From Thraustochytrium sp. TN22 (lineage: Eukaryota > Sar > Bigyra > Thraustochytrida > Thraustochytriidae), in the NCBI GenBank assembly GCA_013306675.1, contig JABLUY010000280.1, positions 1-43,973 of the forward strand: DNA of 43,973 bases, written 5' to 3'. Both the position numbers and the translations under genes were made by a program. The notes below the pieces were generated by a model. That model was not told the DNA's origin. It did no database searches and was given only the letters and a program-made list of their open reading frames with translations. Of the stretch, positions 10,154 to 17,661 are shown piece after piece (the stretch's first letter is position 1; the number at the start of each line of letters is the position of its first letter).

Positions 10154-10606
10154 CAATTCCAGGGCCGCAACGGTGGCGGCGGCGGCGATCGCTTTGACGT
10201 GCGTCGCGACTACAACTCTCAGGCGCACTTCGGCGCAGGCGCTGGCGGTCCTGGCGGCGGCGCCGCCGCCGGCCCGGGCGGCTACCAAGCCCAGCCCCAG
10301 CGCGGCCACATGGGCGGACCGCCGCAACCGCCGCAACCGCCCCCGCCTCGGCATGGCGGCTATCCGCCTCCGCCCCAGCAACAGCAGCAGCAGCAGCAGC
10401 AGCAACACCAACAGCCGCAGTACCGCCAGCAGCCAGCAGCGCCGCCAGTGGTCCACCGGCTCCGTATCCCGCCCGCGCAGCTGCTCATGGAGTTGCAGCA
10501 GCATCAGAACGACTCTGAGCAGCTCAACCGCGTCCTCGCGTACCACGGCGTCTCGCACGATGAGGTCGAGCAGCTTATTCACTACGTCACGCAGCAGCCG
10601 CAGTAG
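7868..10606 (+). CDS. WDR33: WDR33/Pfs2-like pre-mRNA 3'-end processing factor with an added cold-shock domain
   Basis: 912 residues. After an acidic/Arg-rich N terminus comes the WDR33/Pfs2/FY signature (WYLQPSPAYKRFLLPP, then the R-T-R-YPIFAVKWSPDGRR block). Seven WD40 repeats span about 140-432, with typical pieces such as SFSPTDLKFVSCSDD. In CPSF this protein recognises the AAUAAA signal with CPSF30. Unusually, a cold-shock domain follows at about 654-728 (GVVKMFDDGKGFGFVKP, RNP-1 KGFGFV; RNP-2 is altered to DLFAQRYD). It is embedded in Gly-rich linkers containing RGG-like stretches, then a polyQ tract and a C-terminal helical block (about 860-912). The family is nuclear. The ATG is the first in frame. 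The WDR33 identity is strong; the role of the added domain is inference. Confidence 0.92.
10378..10408 (+). repeat. CAG/CAA repeat encoding polyQ in WDR33
   Basis: A mostly CAG trinucleotide tract with CAA and CAC interruptions reads in frame as about ten Gln plus His. The interruptions suggest moderate rather than extreme instability. Confidence 0.85.
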
Positions 10607-10987
10607 GCTGATTTGCATCGACAACGCACGCACGCCTGCCTCCACGCGCACACGTTCGGCTCACTATCCGTGTGAACCTGCTTCTTAGCGAACAACTTCG
10701 TAGCATTGGAGGTGAGCATCTCAGACTCGCCTCGGACCGTGAAACTGTTTTTATCAGCAAAGTAATAGACAATTGCCCACGTCAGCAACCGCGTTTCTTG
10801 AGGTGCGCGGCGTGACGCTACGCCCCAGCCCTACCCCCCTGTACCGGTCGCCAAACAAAAAAGGGGGAGGCATGCAGGGCAGGCAGGCATTCTATGTCAT
10901 TTCATCACATCATGATGTCGTGGCATGTCAGATGGCATGTCAGATCTCACGTTCATGTCAGGAGGTCAGATCCACGCACGTCGGCTC
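10607..10987. other. Convergent intergenic region WDR33 / MFS transporter
   Basis: 381 bp between two facing stop codons, so it holds both 3' ends. It contains short ATGTCA-type direct repeats around 10895-10965 and an A-run near 10855. No gene was seen and no canonical AATAAA was found downstream of WDR33. Confidence 0.5.
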
Positions 10988-12646
10988 TCACATCACCGCC
11001 AGCTCCTGCTCGTTGTGACGGCCATTCGTGCGGGCGTGCACGCCCTGGCGCGTCTCCTCAAGAACGGGCTCAATCTTCCCGGCGAGATGGGCGTCGAACT
11101 CTTCGGGCGTATCAGCCAGCGCTGCGCCCTGCGTCTCAACCGGCAGAAGCACGCTGACTAGCGCCGCGAGGCCAGCGCAGACGAGGAAGATGGCGAGCGC
11201 CGTTTGGCGGTCGCCTCGCTCGATCAGGTCCTGCCCGACAAAGGGTGCAACCATACCGCCCACGCGACTAAAGGCATTGGCCAAGCCAAATGCCGTCGTG
11301 CGAATCGTCGTCGGGTACACCTCGGGCGTGTACACGTAGGTGACCACAAAGGCCGCCTCGATGAGCGCGCGCGCAAAGAAGAGGCAGGTCGTGTCGAGCG
11401 TCGCAGAGGACGGCAGGGAGCACATGATGACGAGCGAAAGAAAGGTGCCGAGGAAACAGATGCCGAGCGAGGGTTTGCGACCTAGACGGTCCACGATGAG
11501 CGCGGCGAAGAGCACGCCAGGCAGCTCCGCCGCGGTCGCGACGAAAACCGATACGAAGGCGGACGATGTCTGGAAGGGCGACTGCGTGGTCGCGTCGCAG
11601 TATACCTCGTCTGGACCGGCGCCCGCCGCCTCCTCGTCGCGCGCAACGGCCAGCGAGGTGGTCATGAGCACCGAGCCGTAGTACACAAAGGCGGAAGTGA
11701 ACCAAATGCCCCAGAGGAAGATGGTGAGCACGCGAAAGGTCGGCGAGAAGAGCGTACGCAAGACTTGCCAAACCTTGAGCGGGTTTCCCATGCTTCCGCC
11801 GTGTGCGTCGCCGCCGTCCGCGCCAGCCACCTCGCGCAGGCTGCCACCCGCCGGGAGCGACTTGCCGTTGCGTTGCGCCGCGCGCTGCAGAACCTGGTAT
11901 GCGGCGTCTGACCGGCCTTGCGTTGAAAGGAAGCGTGGTGACTGGGGCACGAGATTGAGGAGAAAGCAAAGTGCCGCCACGAAGACCGGAACAGAGCTCA
12001 CGATCAGCAGCGTGCGCCAGGCGCCTGGCCGCCCCTGTAGGCTGTAGATGATCCAGGCCAGCGCCGCCTCCAGCAGCGTGCCAAGCGTCCAGAAGAGCTC
12101 AATCAAAATGCCCCAACGCCCGCGGCTCTTCGTGGGAAGCAGCTCAAGCAGGTACGAGAAGCCTACGCTGGACCCCCCGAGGCAAATGCCCATGACGCCA
12201 CGCACCACGAGCAGCGACCAAAAGTCTGGCATGAAAGCCGACGCTAGCCCCAACACGAACATGATGGTGGACACCCACTTGAGCAGTGTCCGCCGACCGA
12301 ACTTGTCAGCCAGCACGCCGCACGAGTACGCACCAAGCATGGCGCCCACGAAAACCACCGTGGTCAGCAACGCCTCCTCCTCCTCGCTCACGCCAAACTC
12401 GCACCGCACGCTCGGCCCCAGGAACGAGAGCAGCATCATCTCCATGGCGTCAACCGCCAGCAGCAAGCCGGCAACCGCAATGGCCTGGTACTGGAACGGC
12501 CCGAAGCCGATCAGTTCCAGCGCCTCGTCCATGTCCATCACGCGGTCCTCGCCCGCGTCCGACATGCTGCGGCCCGTCCCGCGCGAGCTCCTGCCGTGCA
12601 GCTCCACCTCCACCGGCCCGTACGACTCCCGCTCGCCTGCGTGCAT
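10988..12646 (-). CDS. Major facilitator superfamily transporter, SVOP/organic-solute type
   Basis: 552 residues with about 12 predicted membrane segments. MFS hallmarks include DKFGRRTLLK in the loop 2-3 region, RGVMGICLGGS in TM4, LPTKSRGRWG, SPRFL after TM6, DRLGRKPSLG in the second-half repeat and TPEVYPTTIRTTAFG near TM10-11. These match the SV2/SVOP and SLC22-like branch, which moves organic ions or nucleotides at membranes; the cargo is not predictable. The frame stays open upstream to 13036, but that stretch is low-complexity and overlaps a duplicated non-coding repeat. The ATG at 12646, or MSDAGED at 12565, precedes the conserved ELIGFGPFQYQ block. It is divergent to the polymerase gene. 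Confidence 0.85.
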   Translation of the reverse strand: MHAGERESYGPVEVELHGRSSRGTGRSMSDAGEDRVMDMDEALELIGFGPFQYQAIAVAGLLLAVDAMEMMLLSFLGPSVRCEFGVSEEEEALLTTVVFVGAMLGAYSCGVLADKFGRRTLLKWVSTIMFVLGLASAFMPDFWSLLVVRGVMGICLGGSSVGFSYLLELLPTKSRGRWGILIELFWTLGTLLEAALAWIIYSLQGRPGAWRTLLIVSSVPVFVAALCFLLNLVPQSPRFLSTQGRSDAAYQVLQRAAQRNGKSLPAGGSLREVAGADGGDAHGGSMGNPLKVWQVLRTLFSPTFRVLTIFLWGIWFTSAFVYYGSVLMTTSLAVARDEEAAGAGPDEVYCDATTQSPFQTSSAFVSVFVATAAELPGVLFAALIVDRLGRKPSLGICFLGTFLSLVIMCSLPSSATLDTTCLFFARALIEAAFVVTYVYTPEVYPTTIRTTAFGLANAFSRVGGMVAPFVGQDLIERGDRQTALAIFLVCAGLAALVSVLLPVETQGAALADTPEEFDAHLAGKIEPVLEETRQGVHARTNGRHNEQELAVM

Positions 12647-12787
12647 GCCCTGCGCCTCGCCTCGCGCCAGCCACGGCTCGGCCCGGCCGCAGCCAGAGCG
12701 CAGCGCGCACTCGCGCAGCAGGCCCTCCGTCGCGCGGAGCCCGGCGGTGGTTCTTCTTCTGCAGTGGCGCTCTCCGAGTCCACCCCG

Positions 12788-12831
12788 TTGGGGCGGTCGA
12801 TGATCTTGATTGGGGCGGTCGATGATCTTGA
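12788..12831. repeat. 22-bp tandem duplication
   Basis: Two perfect head-to-tail copies of a 22-bp unit beginning TTGGGGCGGTCGATGATC. The array ends directly at the first TGACTCA site in the divergent MFS/polymerase promoter interval. Confidence 0.85.
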
Positions 12832-12832
12832 T

Positions 12833-13019
12833 TGACTCACTGACTGACTCATCTGCTGCTGCTGCCTGCGCGCGATGTACCGATACCAGCCGGCTCGATC
12901 GAGCCCACAATGGTATCGCATCGCTGCGTACCACTCGCACACGATGGACATGGCCAACTTGCGTCGCAGGACCGGACGACGACGAGATTGAAGTTGCCTT
13001 CGTGTCGCTGATTGACTCA
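12833..13019. promoter_or_regulatory. Three TGACTCA bZIP (AP-1/GCN4-type) sites
   Basis: Perfect TGACTCA lies at 12833-12839, 12845-12851 and 13013-13019, between the MFS and polymerase start codons. TGA(C/G)TCA is the palindromic site of AP-1/GCN4-class bZIP factors. The third copy lies within the 173-bp-spaced repeat; its downstream counterpart is mutated to TGACCCA. Confidence 0.4.
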
Positions 13020-13280
13020 TGGAGCGAGGACACCAAGCGCTCCGTGCTTGGGTAGCAGTAGGGCAGGAGGGAGGGGATTCAGACAGCACGACAAGCTCGA
13101 GAACGACAACCAAGTTGCGTCGCAGCGTCGCAGGCGTCGCAAGACCAGACGACGACGAGATCGAAGTTGCCTTCGTGTCGCTGATTGACCCATGGAGCGA
13201 GGACACCAAGCGCTCCGTGCTTGGGCAGCAGTAGGGCAGGAGGGAGGGGATTCAGCCAGCACGACGAGCTCGAGAACGAC
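12961..13280. repeat. Direct duplication, two 147-bp copies with a 173-bp period
   Basis: 12961-13107 and 13134-13280 match at constant offset 173 with only about ten differences. The 26-bp spacer carries extra GCGTCGCA repeats. No coding constraint is evident: each copy contains an ATGGAGCGAGG start followed by a short frame that stops. It lies upstream of the polymerase gene. Confidence 0.9.
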
Positions 13281-13637
13281 CACCACCACCCGTGCGGCCA
13301 CGTGCGGCCTCATCGGAGCGAGCCACACGTCACTGGCAAGGATGGGCTGCTGCTCTCCCGGTCTTCGAGGGGAAGGGTTCTCGCTGCACGCTTGTTATTA
13401 GCCCCAGCCGCGGCCACCTCGTTGCATCAAGAAAAAGGCCTGCTCGCACTCTCGCTCCGCGACAGGCAGTCCCGCTTCGCCGAAAGAATGCGCGGTGCGC
13501 TGGCGGCGCGGTGAGCGGGACAGACGGCCGGCCGGAGTGCGCACTGGCGGCCCAGTCCGCCGCCTGCGCGCGCGGCGCCGTGCCGTGCCGCCTTCGCCGC
13601 GCGCGCACTTCTCCTCTGGTCTTCGCGCGACAGCGTC

Positions 13638-15314
13638 ATGGCGCGCGTGATCATCTGCGTGGACCTGGACTGCTTCTACGCGCAGGTACTGGAGCGGCTG
13701 CAGCCTGAGCTGCGCGGCAAACCGCTGGCCGTGCGGCAGACCTACATTACGGTGACATGCAACTACGAGGCGAGGCGCTTTGGCGTGACCAAGCTCATGT
13801 CGCTCGAGGACGCCCGCAGACGTTGTCCGGGCCTGCAAGTCGTTGACGGCAGCGATCTGCGGCCCTTCCGGGAGGCGAGCGAAGAAATCGCCGAGGTGCT
13901 CGAAGGCTTCGGCTGTCCCGTGGAGCGCAAGGGGATGGACGAATCCTTCCTTGATGTCTCGGCGCTTGTGGACACACGCTTGCAAGGGCTCGCGGCGGAC
14001 GCCGCAGGCAGCTTCGAGGGTCACCTGCTCGGCGACCCGGAGACGCTCAACACGCGCACGCGCGCTCGGCTTGCCCTGGGCTCCGCGCTAGCGCAGGAGA
14101 TGCGCGATGAGATCCGTCGGCGCCTCGAATTCACGTGCTGCGCCGGGGTCGGCACGTGCAAGACGAGCGCCAAACTCGCGGCGGAGCTGCACAAGCCCAA
14201 CCAGCAGTCCACGATCTTGCCGGCGGCGCTCGAGGGCTACATGCAGGACCTGCCGGCTGGCCGGGTGCAGGGCGTGGGCCGCGCAATGCTCCGGGACATT
14301 TGGAGCGCGCTGCGCGCGCGCACGCCCGACCTGCCAGATTCGCCGTACGCGCTCTCGTGCGCCCAGGTGCGCACGCTGTCGCAGGCGGAGCTCTCGCGGG
14401 CGCTGGGCAGCGCCTCGCAAGCTGCTTTCGTACACGGGGTCGTCCGCGGCGTGGACCCGCGGCCCGTCACGCAGTCCGCGCCGCCCAAGACTATCTCGCT
14501 CGAGGAAACCTCGCTGCCGCACCCAGAGACGTGGGAAACCGCCGACGCGCGCGTGCGCGTGCTCTGCGAGCGCATCGCGGAATTCATCGCAAAGCGCCGC
14601 GAAAAACACGGCGACCTGGCCACCACGCTGCGCGTCTCGGTCTCCGACAAGGCAGGCGCCCTTTCGCGCGACAGTCAGTCCTTCGCGAATCGCGGAGAGC
14701 ACGAGTCGTATCGAAGCCGGCGCCGCCACGTCTCGCGCCAGGCCAAGGTTGGGCCTGCGGATCTCGCCAGCGTTGATGCGCTGCACCGCTGCGCGCGCAG
14801 CCTGCTCCGGGCTTGCCTACCGCCGGGGGGCGGGGCCTTTGTGCTGTGCCGCGTGAACCTGGCCATGACGGACTTTCGCTTGGCACGCGGCACGCAGCGC
14901 GAGCTCTCTGCTTACTTCACTGCCCCCGCAGCTTCCTCGGAGGTCGACGCGCCGTCCCCTCGGTCGAGTAAGAGGCTTCGAGACACGAGTGCGGCTGTTG
15001 GGACGTTGCCCGCGGAGCTGTCATCCTCGTCATCCTCTTCCAAGGCCTCTCCGTCCGCTTCTACGCCTGCATCGTCACTGGCCCAGTTCTTCGGGCGCAA
15101 GTCGGCCCAAGCCGCCGTCCCAAGCGAAGATAGGAGCGCTGCCGCTGTTGCTTCAGGCGCCGCTGCCGCATCGCCCGCCGGCGAGGTCATTGACCTGGTC
15201 GACAGCGACGAGGAAGGCGACCGGCGCCCAAAAGCCGGCGGACCCGGCCTCCCACTCAAGCAAGGCAACAAGTCAAAGCGAGCCAAGATCACCAGCTACT
15301 TCAGCAAGGGCTGA
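13638..15314 (+). CDS. POLI: Y-family translesion DNA polymerase, iota-like
   Basis: 558 residues. The N-terminal catalytic half matches DNA polymerase iota better than eta or kappa: VDLDCFYAQV (Asp9 metal ligand, Tyr14 steric-gate position), TVTCNYEARRFGVTKLM (39-54) and GMDESFLDVS (Asp101/Glu102). Palm, thumb (CCAGVGTCKTSAKL, then KPNQQSTILP) and little-finger regions follow to about 430. The family inserts bases opposite damaged template. The tail is disordered and carries two PCNA-box-like motifs, SSLAQFFG (479-486) and KITSYF (550-555). A SUMO-interacting-type motif, VIDLVDSDEE (517-526), lies between them. No ubiquitin-binding motif like those of animal iota was recognised. It converges with NMD3, 82 bp between stops. 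Confidence 0.9.
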   Translation: MARVIICVDLDCFYAQVLERLQPELRGKPLAVRQTYITVTCNYEARRFGVTKLMSLEDARRRCPGLQVVDGSDLRPFREASEEIAEVLEGFGCPVERKGMDESFLDVSALVDTRLQGLAADAAGSFEGHLLGDPETLNTRTRARLALGSALAQEMRDEIRRRLEFTCCAGVGTCKTSAKLAAELHKPNQQSTILPAALEGYMQDLPAGRVQGVGRAMLRDIWSALRARTPDLPDSPYALSCAQVRTLSQAELSRALGSASQAAFVHGVVRGVDPRPVTQSAPPKTISLEETSLPHPETWETADARVRVLCERIAEFIAKRREKHGDLATTLRVSVSDKAGALSRDSQSFANRGEHESYRSRRRHVSRQAKVGPADLASVDALHRCARSLLRACLPPGGGAFVLCRVNLAMTDFRLARGTQRELSAYFTAPAASSEVDAPSPRSSKRLRDTSAAVGTLPAELSSSSSSSKASPSASTPASSLAQFFGRKSAQAAVPSEDRSAAAVASGAAAASPAGEVIDLVDSDEEGDRRPKAGGPGLPLKQGNKSKRAKITSYFSKG

Positions 15315-15396
15315 CTCCGACTGAATGTAAAATGCATGCAAAACTGTTGATGACAAAGAACAAAAGCTCCTCCCCGCCTGCAAGGAGCATGCCCAT

Positions 15397-17031
15397 TCAC
15401 TGCTTCGGCGCATCCTCGTCGAAGTGCACGCGGAGCTGCTTCTCCGCCTGCTCCGACAGCTCGGCGAGTGCAGCTTCGTGCGCCTCGACCGTGCCCTCCT
15501 CAGCCTGCTCCTGAAGCTCGTCCGCGCCGTCCTCAAGTTCGTCTGACTCGTGCGCTGTCAACTGCGCACCGACCGAAGCACCCTCCCCGTCCATGTCGTC
15601 GTCCTCATCATCCACTTGAACGGCGTCCACATCCTGAAAGCCCTCGCCCCCGTCGTCGTCCTCGTCATCCCCTTCGAAGTCCTCCTCGAAATCCTCCACA
15701 TCAAACTCCTCATCACCGCCAGCAGCCGCGCCCGCCTCCTCCGTTGCCGCCTGGCTGCGCAGCTCAGCGGCCTCCCGGCGACGGCGACGGCGGCCGGCGT
15801 GCTTGTCCATGACCTTTTGCACGAGCACAACAGGCTGGAGCTCGCGGCCCTTGAGCGGAGCCGTCAGCTCGTCGCTGAGATTATGGCTCGAAAAGTCGAA
15901 GCCAAGAACCGTGTCGCCCGCCTCGAGGCGCATGCCGATGTGCGAGGTGACCGTGAAGCGTTCGTCATTCTCGCCGAGGTCCGCCAGCCGCGCGACCTCG
16001 ACCTCGGCCAGCCCAGAGGCGCCGGCCTCGGCGTCCGTGTAGCTCAATGGCTGCACGTCCAAAACGGTGTACTCGGTGAACTGGCGGGCCGTGGCGACGG
16101 CGCGGAACGGGTTGGACCAGAACTTGGCGTCCTGCAGACGCGCGCGCGCGCCCGTATACGGGTCAACGAAGTTGACGGTGCTAGCGACGCCGGCGCAGAG
16201 AACGGCGGCGCTCTTTCCGCCAAAGAGGCTGTGCTGCAGCTTGTGTGGCAGGATGACAAAGTCGTGCTTGCAAATGGGCACCACCTCGATGTGCACGCTG
16301 TGCCGAAAGGTGTACTTGTTGCTCTTGAGGTCCGAGCCCTGCAGCTTCTTGCTGTCCTTGCGGCGCGCCGGCACACTGGCGAGCACAAAGTCGCAAAACT
16401 TGTTGGCGTTCGTCTTGTTGGCGAAGTAAAAGTCGATGCCGTGCGGCACGGGGATGACGTCGAGAGCCGACTTGGCCGCGCCGCCCTTGAGCAGCTTGTT
16501 CTCCAGGTTGAGCAGCGTGCGCTTGTGCAGCACCTGCTGGCGCACCTGCACGACCGTGGTCCACTGCTGGTCCGTAGTTTCCTTGACGCAGTCCGTGCAG
16601 AGCCGCGACTTGACCACGAACTCCACCTCGAAGCGCTGCCGCACCATGGCGCTGTTGAAGACCTCCTTCTCCACGGTGACGCGCACGCGGAGCCGCCGCG
16701 AGTGCGGCTCGGTCCACACCCAGGCTGCATCCACGAAGTTGGCCCCGTTCTTTTGGCCCTTGCCCTTGCCCTTGCCCAGCCCGTGCACCGCCTTGAGGCA
16801 GAGCGCGAGCAGCTCGGGCGACTCCGGCTCGCACATGAGCCAGCGCCCCTCGCTCGACCGCGTCTTGCCGCACCCGCTGCACGTCCAGATCACCTCCTGC
16901 CGCGAGATGCCCTCGGTCACGTCCACGCGGTCCTTCAGGCACTGCAGGCACATGTTCACGTCGTTCGGCTGGATGCTCACGCCGCACAGGCAGCACGCGA
17001 TGTCCGGCATGGCCGCCGACATGGCCGCCAT
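15397..17031 (-). CDS. NMD3: 60S ribosomal subunit nuclear-export adaptor NMD3
   Basis: 544 residues. The N-terminal zinc region has ordered Cys pairs: CCLCG (13-17), CLQC (28-31) and CSGC (51-54). Next come ELLALCLK, FVDAAWVWTEPHSRRLRV (98-115), LCTDC, HGIDFYF, VEIVPICK and FWSNPF, all NMD3 hallmarks. NMD3 loads on the nascent 60S subunit and bridges it to CRM1 for export. The C terminus is very acidic and ends in a Leu-spaced helix (LAELSEQAEKQLRV) that could serve as a nuclear-export signal. A Gly/Lys insert, GKGKGKGQKNG, sits before the FVDA block. The start is the ATG at 17031; the frame is open upstream but only as Arg-rich leader. Confidence 0.95.
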   Translation of the reverse strand: MAAMSAAMPDIACCLCGVSIQPNDVNMCLQCLKDRVDVTEGISRQEVIWTCSGCGKTRSSEGRWLMCEPESPELLALCLKAVHGLGKGKGKGQKNGANFVDAAWVWTEPHSRRLRVRVTVEKEVFNSAMVRQRFEVEFVVKSRLCTDCVKETTDQQWTTVVQVRQQVLHKRTLLNLENKLLKGGAAKSALDVIPVPHGIDFYFANKTNANKFCDFVLASVPARRKDSKKLQGSDLKSNKYTFRHSVHIEVVPICKHDFVILPHKLQHSLFGGKSAAVLCAGVASTVNFVDPYTGARARLQDAKFWSNPFRAVATARQFTEYTVLDVQPLSYTDAEAGASGLAEVEVARLADLGENDERFTVTSHIGMRLEAGDTVLGFDFSSHNLSDELTAPLKGRELQPVVLVQKVMDKHAGRRRRRREAAELRSQAATEEAGAAAGGDEEFDVEDFEEDFEGDDEDDDGGEGFQDVDAVQVDDEDDDMDGEGASVGAQLTAHESDELEDGADELQEQAEEGTVEAHEAALAELSEQAEKQLRVHFDEDAPKQ

Positions 17032-17661
17032 GGCGCCCGCCGCCGCTCCGCGACGCCCCGCGAGCCGGCCGCGCGACCGAGAGCGCCTCCGCTCGCCGCC
17101 GCCGCCGTCGCCGCCGCCGCTCCGCTCGCGCTCGCTCCGCCCACTCGCGCGCCTCGCAGTCGGTCGGGCTCGGAGCGGGTTTGCCGGGCTCGGGCGCCTC
17201 GGCGCCGAGCGAGGGCTGCGCCGGCGTCGTCGTCGTCGGCGGCGGCGGCGCCTTCTGGATGGCGAGTGACGGCGATGACGGCGGGGCTCGCGGATGACCG
17301 CGCCGGCCTGATTCTCATGATCGTGGTCACGGTCAAGTTCAGGTTCAACTTCGTGGCGGCATGCAAGCGCATGCAAGGCCTCGCGAGCAGCAGTGGCAGG
17401 CAGAGCGGCGAGAGACCCAGGCTAGCTTGTGGGCTGGCTGGCTGGCTGGCTGGCTTGGTTGCGGCATCGTGAAGCGCAGGCCTGCGCACAGTGCGCAGGC
17501 AGCCCAGGCCTTTCCTTCGAACTTGATGAACCTGGTGCGCGTGCGCGTGGCGTGGCATGCCATGGTGGTGGTGTGGGAGAGAAGGAAAGCAAAGCTCCTC
17601 AGGCTGTGTTTGACACAGGCTGTGTTTGACAAAGAAGAAGAAGTGCGTGTCTGTCGTGTGT
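17032..17661. other. Intergenic region between NMD3 start and CEP135 stop
   Basis: 630 bp with both flanking genes on the minus strand, so it should contain the NMD3 promoter and the CEP135 3' end. The NMD3-proximal part (17040-17280) is CCG/CGC-rich, that is, GGCG-rich on the sense strand. No gene was supported. Confidence 0.5.
17431..17456. repeat. (GGCT)n microsatellite
   Basis: Six or so GGCT units lie upstream of NMD3. It is one of several different tetranucleotide arrays found only in gene-flanking DNA in this window. Confidence 0.85.

Noticed and set aside
8690-10651. Long minus-strand open frame opposite WDR33
   Set aside because: It mirrors the WDR33 codons, has Ala/Val/Leu/Arg-biased composition and no domain; GC-rich codon use removes stops from the antisense frame.
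12647-13036. N-terminal extension of the MFS transporter to 13036
   Set aside because: The extra 130 residues are low-complexity and lie within the 173-bp-spaced duplicated non-coding repeat; MFS proteins start near the chosen ATG.
15550-17472. Long plus-strand open frame opposite NMD3
   Set aside because: Antisense shadow of a clear NMD3 gene; no recognisable motif.
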